This document shows, one piece after another, positions 52,414-60,709 of a stretch of 64,000 nt of DNA. Within the stretch, counting starts at the first letter, position 1. Every line of letters begins with the position of its first letter. A model generated the notes under the pieces. The model was given only the letters and a program-made list of their open reading frames with translations. It searched no databases and was not told the DNA's origin. The position numbers were made by a program, and so were the translations under genes. Source of the stretch: an uncultured Christensenella sp. (GTDB taxonomy: Bacteria > Bacillota > Clostridia > Christensenellales > CAG-917); contig CAJTQT010000004.1 of assembly GCA_910578325.1 (NCBI GenBank), positions 124,001 through 188,000 on the forward strand, in the 5' to 3' direction.

Positions 52414-53202
52414 TTACTTCCCCTTTTTAAATACAAAAATATATTCGTGTTTGAAAATATATAAACCGTTTTGTAAAGCTCTCTGTCGCCATAAAGCTTG
52501 TTGATTTGCTTTACCTTTTGTTTCTTCAAAATTTTTTACTATTGTTGCTTTGAGCGTTAACCCCTCTTGTTGCATTACTTGCATACAGTAAAAACTTAAC
52601 GGAACTATTCGACTTTTTGCATATTTATCGCCGATTACAACCGCACAATATCTTTTCTTTTCTAAAATTTTTAAAGTGTTTCTGACTACCTGCCTGAAAT
52701 TTTCTATAAATTCTTCAAGTGTTTTAGAATTTGATAAATCTTCTTCATTTTCACTAAATTTTACAATGTCCCAATACGGTGGGTGAAAGATTATAAATTG
52801 TACGTTTTCTATATGGTAAAGTTCTAATATTCGGGCGGTATCAAAAAACTTACTGTTATCAATGAAAGTATCTGCAATTATTCCGTCTTTCCTTTCCGAA
52901 TGAATACGCTTAATTGCTTCAACCGCTACGTTTTCCTGTAACTCAATTCCTATTGAATTGCGGTTCATTCTCTGAGCTTCAATTAGTGTAGTGCCACTGC
53001 CTGCGAAAGGGTCTAACACAAAGTCGCCTGCCTTTGTGTATCTTGAAAGTAATTGATGAACGATTTGCGGAACAAAATTTCCGTGATAATGGGCGTTATG
53101 TGCACCAGAATTATCACGCTTTTCAATTATCCAAAGACTATCAGTCCAAATATTCGTTAAGTCTTTCCAATTTTTTAAGTCTAAATCGTTTATGTTGCCC
53201 AT
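52414..53202 (-). CDS. DNA methyltransferase, beta-class-like (N4-cytosine/N6-adenine)
   Basis: A 262-residue SAM-dependent DNA amino-methyltransferase. The SAM-binding motif is FVLDPFAGSGTTLIEAQ (DPFAGSG at 64-70), followed by SIGIELQE. The catalytic motif IV reads FHPPYWD (His140-Pro-Pro-Tyr-Trp), where D, N, S or T is usual in the first position. Order is catalytic after SAM motif. The gene converges with the nuclease operon and is co-directional with the second methyltransferase (6-base gap). Should protect host DNA from the nucleases; base specificity not assignable. Confidence 0.82.
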   Translation of the reverse strand: MGNINDLDLKNWKDLTNIWTDSLWIIEKRDNSGAHNAHYHGNFVPQIVHQLLSRYTKAGDFVLDPFAGSGTTLIEAQRMNRNSIGIELQENVAVEAIKRIHSERKDGIIADTFIDNSKFFDTARILELYHIENVQFIIFHPPYWDIVKFSENEEDLSNSKTLEEFIENFRQVVRNTLKILEKKRYCAVVIGDKYAKSRIVPLSFYCMQVMQQEGLTLKATIVKNFEETKGKANQQALWRQRALQNGLYIFKHEYIFVFKKGK

Positions 53203-53208
53203 TTAAAA

Positions 53209-54243
53209 TTACTTCTTAATTAAGCAATGCAAATACTCAACTGTTTTATCGGCTTTGCTTTCACGTGCATTATCGGCTTTAAACCTTTTGTGTTCCTGCA
53301 ATTCATAGGTATATTTGCCGTATTTCTTCATTACTTTCCCTATTGTATCGAAAGACATAAGTCCTTCATTGTTATAGCTTAAAAATATATATTTGAAATC
53401 GGCATTTTTAATCAAATCATTGAATGCTTGCGCTACTTTGCTTTTGTTGCAAAACACGCTCTTTTGTGCGCTGTATTCTCTTAACCCCGTTTTACCGTAT
53501 ATTTCGGGGCTATCATATCTTGCAATAGTTTCAAGTAAATGATAGTTTGTACAATACTGTCTTGCGTTATAAGGGGGGTCAAGATAAAGAATATCGCCTT
53601 TTACAGTCTTTATAAGTTCTAAAATATCCTCATTGTATACTTTACATTCGACTGCGCCATGCATAATCGTAAGCGGTGTTAATACCATAGGTTTCAAAGC
53701 CGATTTTTTTAGCGATTTTAAAAATGCGCCATATACAGAGGCAGTATTTGCAAATTTATCGATACTGTTTAATAACGAGCCAAGCAAAAAATAATATTCA
53801 TTTTCGTTTATATAGTCAGACTTTTTCCATTCTTCGATTTTAATTCTGATTGCATCGCACTTTTGGGCGTTTTCGTCAGAAAAATACATCCTCTCGAATT
53901 CGTGTCCTTTCGTTCCGCCAAGAGAATAATTTTGATATATAAAACCCTCTACGCCGTCAATATTGTTTAGTTCATTTATTAAATAGTCGCACCTGTCATT
54001 ATCAAGGTTTCCGTTATTCTCTATCATATGCTTACTTACAACGTAGCTATAATATTGAATATCGTTTGCAATTATAGAATATCCAAGCTCTTTAAATGAA
54101 CCACTAACAACACCAGTGCCAGCAAACAAATCTGCAAACACCATTTCACTTGGCGTTCTCTTTTCATTATTTTGTTTTAATGTCTTATCTATTGAAGATT
54201 TTATAAAATCAACTATAGAATACTTTGAACCTATGTAATTCAT
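53209..54243 (-). CDS. D12-class N6-adenine DNA methyltransferase (Dam-like)
   Basis: A 344-residue enzyme. The N-terminal NYIGSKYSIVDFI is the usual opening of the Dam/D12 class, FADLFAGTGVVSGSF is the SAM-binding motif and ILYLDPPYNARQY is catalytic motif IV with intact DPPY. It should methylate adenine in one strand of the recognition site. The frame is open back to 54402, but the ATG at 54243 gives the canonical family start; it has no strong ribosome site. The upstream 160 bases contain the element's right end and terminators, so its promoter lies within the element. Confidence 0.88.
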   Translation of the reverse strand: MNYIGSKYSIVDFIKSSIDKTLKQNNEKRTPSEMVFADLFAGTGVVSGSFKELGYSIIANDIQYYSYVVSKHMIENNGNLDNDRCDYLINELNNIDGVEGFIYQNYSLGGTKGHEFERMYFSDENAQKCDAIRIKIEEWKKSDYINENEYYFLLGSLLNSIDKFANTASVYGAFLKSLKKSALKPMVLTPLTIMHGAVECKVYNEDILELIKTVKGDILYLDPPYNARQYCTNYHLLETIARYDSPEIYGKTGLREYSAQKSVFCNKSKVAQAFNDLIKNADFKYIFLSYNNEGLMSFDTIGKVMKKYGKYTYELQEHKRFKADNARESKADKTVEYLHCLIKK

Positions 54244-54354
54244 ATTCACAATTATAATTGAAGCACCATCAAAAGTCAAATTGAATATTATGTGTAACAA
54301 TGTTTTTATTAAATAAAAGTATTTTTTGTATAAAAAACACAACCTTACCCGATA

Positions 54355-54384
54355 GTATTCGAATAAGGTTGCGTATGGTGCACC
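54355..54384 (-). repeat. Right element end (attR): P-type arm plus core
   Basis: Arm 54355-54376 and core GGTGCACC 54377-54384. Reverse complement matches 45044-45073 at 26 of 30 positions. On the minus strand the arm can also form a hairpin (cgcaacctta / taaggttgtg) followed by T6. Confidence 0.65.
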
Positions 54385-54385
54385 A

Positions 54386-54416
54386 AAAAAACACAAACGC
54401 AAGTTTGTGTTTTTTT
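54386..54416. terminator. Bidirectional terminator; probable original terminator of tRNA-Arg
   Basis: Stem aaaaacacaaac / gtttgtgttttt with a gcaa loop and a T-run on each strand. It directly follows the duplicated GGTGCACCA, as expected for the tRNA's native terminator displaced by the insertion; it also closes the minus-strand mgtC-family gene. Confidence 0.8.
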
Positions 54417-54459
54417 ATACCGTAAGTCTTTAACTAAACCTATTTTGATCAAACTGCTG

Positions 54460-55170
54460 TTACACTTCGTCGCACCGCTCGATGGAAAGAATAAACTGAT
54501 TCTGCGCCATAATCTCGTTGAGTACCTGCGAAGAGTATTCCTTATCGGTATTCAGCATAGCCCTGTAAACGGTAGCGTCGTCCTTACGCTCTATGGTAAG
54601 GCTGTTGAAATTCTCCACCGAAAACAGCCGTTTGACCTTGACGCTCTCATTATCGGTATTGAGGAAACAGATTTTGATTTTATAATATTTTTTCGTGCGG
54701 AACAGTTTGACGTTAAGGTGACACACGCACTGAATGACAATAAGCACAACCGTCGCTCCGGTCGCAAAAATATATAAACCTGCGCCCGCCGCCATACCTA
54801 TACCTGCCGTAGCCCAAACACCTGCGGCAGTTGTAAGCCCGTGCATTTTCTGACCGCGGAACATAATAATACCCGCGCCGAGGAAACCCACGCCCGACAC
54901 GATCTGCGCGGCGACGCGCGCCGTATCCGCATCCTGTCCCTCAAAGCCGTATTTGCTGACCACCATCATAATAGCCGCGCCTACGCACACTATCGTATGC
55001 GTGCGAATGCCCGCTTCTTTGAACCGCAACTTACGTTCGAACCCTATTGCGAATCCGAGAACGACGGCAATGAGTACGCCTATCAGTCCTTTGAGTTCAT
55101 CGGCAATCAGTTCCGTCCTGTAAAACGTATCCGCCGCCGTATTCGCAATTTCGCTAAGTAAAATGTTCAC
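54460..55170 (-). CDS. MgtC/SapB-family membrane protein
   Basis: A 236-residue protein with about five hydrophobic helices in its first 140 residues. Family signatures: GLIGVLIAVVLGFAIGFERK, GIRTHTIVCVGAAIMMV, AAQIVSGVGFLGAGIIM and GLTTAAGVWATAGIGMAAG. The C-terminal about 85 residues form an ACT-like cytosolic domain. The GTG at 55170 is preferred, with AGGAG 7 bases upstream; the longer frame adds a charged, non-family leader. MgtC proteins are tied to magnesium limitation and, in Salmonella, to F1Fo ATP synthase inhibition; the role in Clostridia is unclear. A 14-base palindrome (ttcgttaaaacgaa, 55282-55295) upstream could be an operator. Confidence 0.88.
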   Translation of the reverse strand: MNILLSEIANTAADTFYRTELIADELKGLIGVLIAVVLGFAIGFERKLRFKEAGIRTHTIVCVGAAIMMVVSKYGFEGQDADTARVAAQIVSGVGFLGAGIIMFRGQKMHGLTTAAGVWATAGIGMAAGAGLYIFATGATVVLIVIQCVCHLNVKLFRTKKYYKIKICFLNTDNESVKVKRLFSVENFNSLTIERKDDATVYRAMLNTDKEYSSQVLNEIMAQNQFILSIERCDEV

Positions 55171-55401
55171 GATAACTCTCCTGACTTTTTTATATTTATA
55201 TTTTACGCATTTTAAGCGAAATGTCAATTATCAATATGCGCACTCGGCGTATTTCTAATAAAATACGCGACAAACGTGCGTTTCGTTAAAACGAACCTAT
55301 AATATTTTTATATGCAATTAAGTCGATCGACCGCATATTAGAAGCCACGTCTTAAACCTGCCTTACGCAAACTCTCAATCACGGTCGCCGATTGACGTAG
55401 A

Positions 55402-56733
55402 TTATCCGAGTTCGCCGCTATCGGAATCGCTTGATTTCTCCAACCGTTCGTTCACGCCGTCATTCTCGGGAGAATCCTCTGTGCAGGGAGATTCATTTGC
55501 GGACATACGCGCACGTTTCTTCTCTTCCCGACGCGCTTTTTTCGCTTCGCGTTTTGCCGCGAGTTTCGGAAGTTTACCTTTTTTAATCAGTACGTTCACG
55601 GTTATCGCCGCGCTTATGCTTCCGACGATAATAATTCCTATCAGCACGCCTGCCACAATAAGCCCTATCAAAGTCCCGCTCATCTTTGCCGCGACGGTTT
55701 CGGGATTACTGTAATATTCGATATATTCTTCAACAGTATTCATAAGAGCGGACGCTTCTATGCTGCCGTCTTCGCGCAGTAACGACATAATTTCACTCTC
55801 TGTCCAGAGGTACGTAAATTCGTCTTTGGTCTTTCCGCTTGCCGTGCCGGCGTCCCTGTCGTATTCGCAACTGTACGACTTTGCATAGCCGTTATCCCAA
55901 ATTTCGAGCACGGCGTTATAGTAGTTGTAATAGTTGATGGAATTCCCCGACACCTGCATATCTTTCTGCGCAAGAGCGTACCAGTCTTTCAACAGCGAGT
56001 AGTCGGCGTTCATATCCACCGAGAACTCGACCTTATACACCCCGTTCTCCGCATCGTAAGTTATCTTCGAACCGTCGGCTATAATCTCCTCGCAGAAAAT
56101 CATATTGTTTATCTCGTGGATACTCTCGGAATAATGCAACTCCTCTTTAAAACTTTCGGCAGAATGCTTTACGGGTTTCTGCGTCAAATCGAAGGTTGCA
56201 TACGGGAACGTCGGTAAAGTACAGTCGCAATTGGATTCCTGCCCTTTTATGATTGAATAATAGTAATCGCCGTTTGCGTCGGTATACGCCACTTTGAGCA
56301 AGCCCGCGAAAATCGTGATGAGATTATTCCCGAAATTGCTTCCCGTATCGACGTCTGTGGCAAGTTGATAATACCATCTGTTGCCGGACTTTAAATTGAA
56401 AGCGTGCATAACTATATCCACGTCGCTCATAAGCGCAACGCCCGCAACGCTGTTTTGCAGCATCAGCGATAATGAGGTGTTCTTTCGGCTTGCATTTGCG
56501 ATGTCATACAGCGCGATTACCGCCTGTTTTTTTACCGACTCGTCCGCATTTTCGTCGAGGGCCGCTTGGATAACCGACTTAATATCGCCGTCGATCAGAG
56601 ACGGATAATCGGGCCGACGTCCGCCGACAAGATCCAAATCGTTGTCGTTTGTCTTGTTGCAACCCGCAAAAACCGCGGCGCAAGAGACAAGAAACACGAC
56701 TGACAGAATCAACAATCCAATTTTCTTACGCAT
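55402..56733 (-). CDS. Lipoprotein with additional C-terminal membrane helix and basic tail
   Basis: A 443-residue protein of unknown function. The ATG at 56733 follows a GGGG-rich site. A lipoprotein signal peptide ends at FAGC (Cys25). The extracellular part (about 30-355) is acidic and Tyr/Asp-rich, with a CDCTLP pair of cysteines and no known motif. A second membrane segment (GTLIGLIVAGVLIGIIIVGS, about 360-390) leads to a strongly basic stretch (KLAAKREAKKARREEKKRAR) and a Ser/Glu-rich end. The protein would thus be held at both ends, with a cytosolic tail. Monocistronic. Confidence 0.6.
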   Translation of the reverse strand: MRKKIGLLILSVVFLVSCAAVFAGCNKTNDNDLDLVGGRRPDYPSLIDGDIKSVIQAALDENADESVKKQAVIALYDIANASRKNTSLSLMLQNSVAGVALMSDVDIVMHAFNLKSGNRWYYQLATDVDTGSNFGNNLITIFAGLLKVAYTDANGDYYYSIIKGQESNCDCTLPTFPYATFDLTQKPVKHSAESFKEELHYSESIHEINNMIFCEEIIADGSKITYDAENGVYKVEFSVDMNADYSLLKDWYALAQKDMQVSGNSINYYNYYNAVLEIWDNGYAKSYSCEYDRDAGTASGKTKDEFTYLWTESEIMSLLREDGSIEASALMNTVEEYIEYYSNPETVAAKMSGTLIGLIVAGVLIGIIIVGSISAAITVNVLIKKGKLPKLAAKREAKKARREEKKRARMSANESPCTEDSPENDGVNERLEKSSDSDSGELG

Positions 56734-56842
56734 ATATTCCCCAACCTTGACGCGCACGCGCGTCGCACACTGTATTCCGATTATATAATTTTACACTAAC
56801 GGTACCTATCCGTCAATACCGCAAAATTCCCGATATCCTTTC

Positions 56843-57391
56843 TCACAGTTTGTAAATAAGAACGGGTATGGGCGGATCTTTTTTCCAGTTGTGGAAAAAT
56901 GTGACAAGAACCTGATACTTGGAATCGTCAAGTTCTTTCAGCCAGGGCAACAACGCGTCCCTTTCCTCATATCCGCTATCACCGCCGTAATAAACGCTTA
57001 CGCACATAAGTCCGCCGCTTTTAAGCAAACCCAGCCCCGACTCTATCGCCTTTTTCGTACTCTCGAAACGCGTAAAAATACCGTGATCGCCTTTGGGCAG
57101 ATAACCGAGATTGAACACAATGCAATCGACGGAGTTCGGCTCGGCGTATTGCGCCATATTTTCGTGAGAAGAAAGTATCACTCTCGCGTTCAGTCCCCGC
57201 TCTTTCAAAAGAGCGCGAGTGCTTTCTATGGCTTCGGGCTGTATATCGAAAGCGGTGACGCTTCCGCTATCCCCCGCAAGCGAACATAAAAATGCGGTAT
57301 CGAAACCGCGCCCCGCCGTCGCGTCAATGCAAACCGCGCCTTTTCCTATATGCCTCTCTATTGCCCCGTGTACGTATTGAAGTGCCGTCAT
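56843..57391 (-). CDS. mnmM: YtqB-type SAM-dependent methyltransferase (MnmM, tRNA wobble-uridine pathway)
   Basis: A 182-residue Rossmann methyltransferase. The SAM motif is IDATAGRGFDTAFLC, followed by TAFDIQPEAI, and the family hallmark FNLGYLPKGDH is present with FHNWKKDPPIPVLIYKL at the end. This is the YtqB family, shown in Bacillus and Streptococcus to make the last methylation of mnm5s2U in tRNA anticodons. The assignment rests on these family-specific phrases. It stands between the lipoprotein gene and the phage block. Confidence 0.82.
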   Translation of the reverse strand: MTALQYVHGAIERHIGKGAVCIDATAGRGFDTAFLCSLAGDSGSVTAFDIQPEAIESTRALLKERGLNARVILSSHENMAQYAEPNSVDCIVFNLGYLPKGDHGIFTRFESTKKAIESGLGLLKSGGLMCVSVYYGGDSGYEERDALLPWLKELDDSKYQVLVTFFHNWKKDPPIPVLIYKL

Positions 57392-57540
57392 ATTCCAAAT
57401 ATATCACAAAACCGACGGTTTTTCAATACGTATTATAAAGATAAAACCGATTTTCAGTAAATAATCCGTAAATCGCATATTGTTCCTTTCGGGTCAGCGC
57501 GATTTATCCCGAAAGCCTTTCCGTTTTTCTTGCCGCAAAT

Positions 57541-57572
57541 ACAAAAAGCGTCCTATCGAGGACGCTTTTTGT
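57541..57572. terminator. Terminator at the 3' end of the phage operon
   Basis: Perfect 14-bp stem acaaaaagcgtcct (57541-57554) / aggacgctttttgt (57559-57572), T-rich on both sides, starting immediately after the stop of the last phage gene. A second hairpin ctttcggg / cccgaaag lies at about 57486-57513. Confidence 0.9.
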
Positions 57573-58601
57573 TCAGAATACGCGGGTTTCGCCTTCCTGT
57601 TTGTTTTTCAGCGAGTCGAGCAACTTGTTGTAATACGCCCCGAGATAGTATTTCATATTCGGCGACGCTTCCAGCGCGTCTGCGGCGATATCGGGGGATA
57701 GTGAAGAATAAAAATCGTAGGCTATATCATAACGCTTAGAATAATTCTCCTGCTTCGCACCCGTATATCCGTACTTGTTCTCGTGCTTTATCTGAGCATC
57801 TTCCGCCTTGCGCTTTTCCTCCTCTTTATCCTTGATATATTTTGAGATATTTTCTTCTCTTTTCTGCGCGTACTCGTTGTTTTGCTTTCGCACTTTTGCG
57901 TTGTATTCCTCGTAAGTCTTAGCCGTCTTGTCGCGTTCGGCTTTGAGTTCGGAAATACGGTCGTCAAGTTCAACGGCGTATTTCAAATCAAGTTCTTCAA
58001 GAGCGTGGTCACGGTCCGCCTCCAACTTCGCTATACTCTCTTCGATATCGTTTATCGAACTGTTGTAGGACGCGCGCAGATTTCCCATTCCTTCCAGCCG
58101 CGCGCTGTCGAGGTCGCCGAGTTGCGTAGCGGCTATGCTGCTGCGGGCAAGTCCGCGTTTGAGCGTATCGTTTTCCGTACGCTTTCTGAGTTGGTCGTAC
58201 AGTTCCTGCAACTGCTTATAACCCTCTCCGAGAGTTTGTTCCGCTTTCTTTCTGCTTTCCGACAGCGCGGAAGACTGCTTGTCGTATTTGCTCTCCAATC
58301 CCGAAAGTTCTTTATTTTTGGAATACGAGTTTTCCTTTTCCGCCCGCTTCGCAATATCGTCGTCGGTGTCGAGTTGATACTCCAACTCTTTAAGTCCCGA
58401 ATCGGACGGAAACAGTTTTTCAAAGTCGATTTCCTCTTCTTTGGGCAGACTGTCCTTATACTCTTTATCGAGCGCGGACAGTTGATTTGAAATCTCCTTT
58501 TCGCGTTCGAGCGCGTCGTTTATCTGCTGTCTTTTTTCCTCTTCCTTTTCCGCATCGGTTTTGAAAAGGTCTTTAAATTCATCCCAGAAACTTTTTGCCA
58601 T
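57573..58601 (-). CDS. Phage coiled-coil protein, last gene of the structural operon
   Basis: A 342-residue, extremely charged protein (Glu/Lys/Asp/Arg-rich), predicted coiled-coil from about 10 to 270, without membrane segments. Phrases such as KAEQTLGEGYKQLQELYDQL and KLEADRDHALEELDLKYAVE show heptad-like spacing. It ends in a less charged helical domain (YDIAYDFYSSLSPDIAADAL). Similar charged proteins follow neck genes in uncultured podovirus-like genomes, but I cannot name this one. Candidate ejection or internal virion protein. Confidence 0.55.
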   Translation of the reverse strand: MAKSFWDEFKDLFKTDAEKEEEKRQQINDALEREKEISNQLSALDKEYKDSLPKEEEIDFEKLFPSDSGLKELEYQLDTDDDIAKRAEKENSYSKNKELSGLESKYDKQSSALSESRKKAEQTLGEGYKQLQELYDQLRKRTENDTLKRGLARSSIAATQLGDLDSARLEGMGNLRASYNSSINDIEESIAKLEADRDHALEELDLKYAVELDDRISELKAERDKTAKTYEEYNAKVRKQNNEYAQKREENISKYIKDKEEEKRKAEDAQIKHENKYGYTGAKQENYSKRYDIAYDFYSSLSPDIAADALEASPNMKYYLGAYYNKLLDSLKNKQEGETRVF

Positions 58602-58609
58602 AAATCCTC

Positions 58610-58735
58610 CTATTCGCCCTTAACGCCGTCCGCGGAAACCGTCTGCGGTTTTTGCAACGCGGCAATTTTCGATTCGATTATTTTTACGCGTACGACAAGT
58701 TCTTCGAGCGTGGAAACTATTTCGTTTATATTCAT
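58610..58735 (-). CDS. 41-residue phage protein
   Basis: Too short for usual calling. The ATG at 58735 has AGGAG 7 bases upstream. The product starts MNINEIVSTLEELVVRVK and is a short amphipathic helix with a KIIESKIAALQK continuation. It ends 8 bases before the coiled-coil gene and begins 10 bases after the propeller-like gene, in the same operon. Possibly a small trimerising virion helix; unknown. Confidence 0.65.
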   Translation of the reverse strand: MNINEIVSTLEELVVRVKIIESKIAALQKPQTVSADGVKGE

Positions 58736-58745
58736 ATAAATTCTC

Positions 58746-60176
58746 CTAAATCTGCATTACGTCAATATCGACGACAAGCGGACTGATTCGCGCGTGCTCG
58801 CAGTCGCAAGAGAGTTCGAACCCGATTTTTCTGCCGCTTTTTTCAACGTGGACCGTCTGCATAAATTCGCTTCCCCCGACCTTTCGCTCGTAAACCTTAT
58901 CGTCCGTTCTGACGCGAAGCGTGACGGGGCTATCGGTTTGAAATGACACTTTGCGCACCGTTTTCACCGATGGCGAGGACAGCGTGTTGCAAGGGCTTGC
59001 GTACTCTTTCAGCGTGGGAACTCCCATAACTTTTCCGCTCTCGGACATCATTCCGAGCGCGCCGCCCGACGAGAAAACGCACAGCACCTGAGAACCGTTG
59101 TGAACGCGTACCGACTTCAAAACCCTGACGTCGTATCCGTACAGCACGGATATCGACTTGTCCGAAAACCTATAGCGTACCACGGCGTTATTGTGCCCCT
59201 CGTCTTCTAAGATATCGCAGGCGAGATAATAGCAGTCTTCCAGATATGCGCCGTATGCAAGATGAGTTCTGTTCAAAGGCATAAGTTCCTTTGCTATACG
59301 CGTTACCTCATAGCCGTCAAAAGCAAAAAGTCCCTCGTCAGCGTAGAACACGATTTTGTCTCCGCATAACTCAATCGAGTGTTTAACTATACGTCCCGTA
59401 TCAGTAAACACTTTTTTTAGCATAAATTCACTCTGTTCACCGTACGCGGTCAAACGGAAAATGCCGTATTCTCTGAATATATATAGGTAATTGAGAAATG
59501 ACACCACCTTTATAACCTCTCCGCACTCGTCCGAGAAGTTTATATATCCCGCCTCGTCTGAACTCACGCTCCAGTTCACAGGATTGAAATCGTCCGAAAA
59601 CCACACCTGATTCTGAGAGCCGTTCACGCTGCCAAACACTCTTTCGTTGTGCACCGTCAGCGACGTAAACTTCGGCGCGCTGCCGCATACTAGCGGATGC
59701 GCGTCGTTGACGATATAAAGCGCATCCTCGTCGGAGGACAGCAGAAGCACGTCGTCTCCACGAAAGTTATAATTCACCGCGCTCACTTCGCCACCTATAT
59801 TGAGGGCCTCGATTTCGTGCCAGTCTGCCGTCCTATAAATCGGCGTGTAAATAAAGTGTCCGTTTTCCAGATGCGCAACGATTCTGTCGTCGTGCTTTCC
59901 CTCGGAAGTGAGCCGCCTGTACAGAAACACGTTTTTTATTTTGCTGTTGGTAGGCGGCGTAGGATAATCGTGTCTTGCCACGAGCGGAGACGGGTAATAA
60001 CCCTGAGCACGGTCTATGCCTATCGAACCTGTGAGAACGTCGTCGTCAAATGCGAAGTTATGCGCTTTGACGGCATACGCCATATCCGTAACGCTCTCGT
60101 CGGAAGTGTTGACGACGCCTTTGAATCCCACGCGGAATTTCGACTTTGCAACGCTTACGTCTTTCACTCCTGCCAC
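58746..60176 (-). CDS. Phage propeller-like tail/stabilisation protein
   Basis: A 476-residue beta-rich protein with regularly spaced strands such as RIVAHLENGHFIYT, DDVLLLSSDEDALYIVND, VFGSVNGSQNQVWFSDD, VVSFLNYLYIFREYGIF and IVFYADEGLFAFDGYE. This pattern and the phrase WFSDDFNPVNWS resemble the tail-nozzle or stabilisation proteins of short-tailed phages, which form six-bladed propellers below the adaptor. It overlaps the adaptor gene by 13 bases. No enzyme motif. Assignment by pattern and operon position. Confidence 0.5.
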   Translation of the reverse strand: MAGVKDVSVAKSKFRVGFKGVVNTSDESVTDMAYAVKAHNFAFDDDVLTGSIGIDRAQGYYPSPLVARHDYPTPPTNSKIKNVFLYRRLTSEGKHDDRIVAHLENGHFIYTPIYRTADWHEIEALNIGGEVSAVNYNFRGDDVLLLSSDEDALYIVNDAHPLVCGSAPKFTSLTVHNERVFGSVNGSQNQVWFSDDFNPVNWSVSSDEAGYINFSDECGEVIKVVSFLNYLYIFREYGIFRLTAYGEQSEFMLKKVFTDTGRIVKHSIELCGDKIVFYADEGLFAFDGYEVTRIAKELMPLNRTHLAYGAYLEDCYYLACDILEDEGHNNAVVRYRFSDKSISVLYGYDVRVLKSVRVHNGSQVLCVFSSGGALGMMSESGKVMGVPTLKEYASPCNTLSSPSVKTVRKVSFQTDSPVTLRVRTDDKVYERKVGGSEFMQTVHVEKSGRKIGFELSCDCEHARISPLVVDIDVMQI

Positions 60177-60709
60177 CCCCTTTCTTTAAGGCGCAGTCTT
60201 CTGCCCTTGTACCGCAGAAGTCCCATCTTCGACCTGAAAGACGTATCGAAATTTCTTGCAAGATCGAACACTTTTTCCGCAAAATAATACTCGCCCAACG
60301 CACCGTCGCTAAGCGCGGACTGCGTCAGCCGCAGGTCGTTTATACTGTCTTCCGCCCTCAAAGGCGCAGGCATATAAGCGTATTCCAGCACCGCTTCTCC
60401 CGAAAATTTCACGAAGATTTTATCGGGATAAGCCTTGAAACTTTTCACTTCCTCTCCCCTTGTCACGCGTATGGGATACAGTATCTGTTTATCCAGCGCA
60501 TTGACGGACAGCACCCCGTTTTCAAACGTCACGCTCTCAGATGTCACAAGCGGAAGATACTCGCTTACGACCTCTCTGTATGCGATATTAACTGCCGCAA
60601 GCAGACTGTCCCGAAGTTCCTTTTCAGCGTCTGTAAGAGTATCGTTGAGAGTAAAATTTTTCATTCCCATTTTTACAAGGCACTCGCCTATTACGTCCTT
60701 TACAATCAT
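60164..60709 (-). CDS. Phage head-tail adaptor-like protein
   Basis: A 181-residue protein with a helical N-terminus (VKDVIGECLVKMGMKNF, ELRDSLLAAVNIAYREVV) and a C-terminal segment ALGEYYFAEKVFDLARNFD. This helix-beta-helix layout, length and position after the capsid gene match gp4/gp6-type adaptors that join the portal to the tail. Its start overlaps the stop of the 103-residue gene by 4 bases. Confidence 0.6.
   Translation of the reverse strand: MIVKDVIGECLVKMGMKNFTLNDTLTDAEKELRDSLLAAVNIAYREVVSEYLPLVTSESVTFENGVLSVNALDKQILYPIRVTRGEEVKSFKAYPDKIFVKFSGEAVLEYAYMPAPLRAEDSINDLRLTQSALSDGALGEYYFAEKVFDLARNFDTSFRSKMGLLRYKGRRLRLKERGWQE

Larger units (their letters stand above)
45044..54384. mobile_element. 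9.3-kb serine-recombinase element in tRNA-Arg carrying restriction and HEPN genes
   Basis: Bounded by GGTGCACC cores at 45044-45051 (tRNA 3' end) and 54377-54384, with the recombinase gene nearest the left end. Contents: serine recombinase, HUH Rep with a 47-residue partner, origin-like palindromes, a HEPN-motif gene pair, and a restriction-modification set. It is visibly more AT-rich than flanking host genes. Ends are inferred from the repeated core, the symmetric arms next to it and the displaced terminator at 54386. No conjugation genes or relaxase other than Rep are present, so if it transfers it is probably mobilised or replicates after excision. Confidence 0.7.

Noticed and set aside
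54244..54402. N-terminal extension of the D12 methyltransferase to 54402
   Set aside because: The extension translates the terminator hairpins and the attachment site and precedes a canonical family start at 54243.
55261..55401. Magnesium-sensing (M-box) riboswitch before the MgtC-family gene
   Set aside because: No conserved M-box elements recognised; only a 14-base palindrome is visible.
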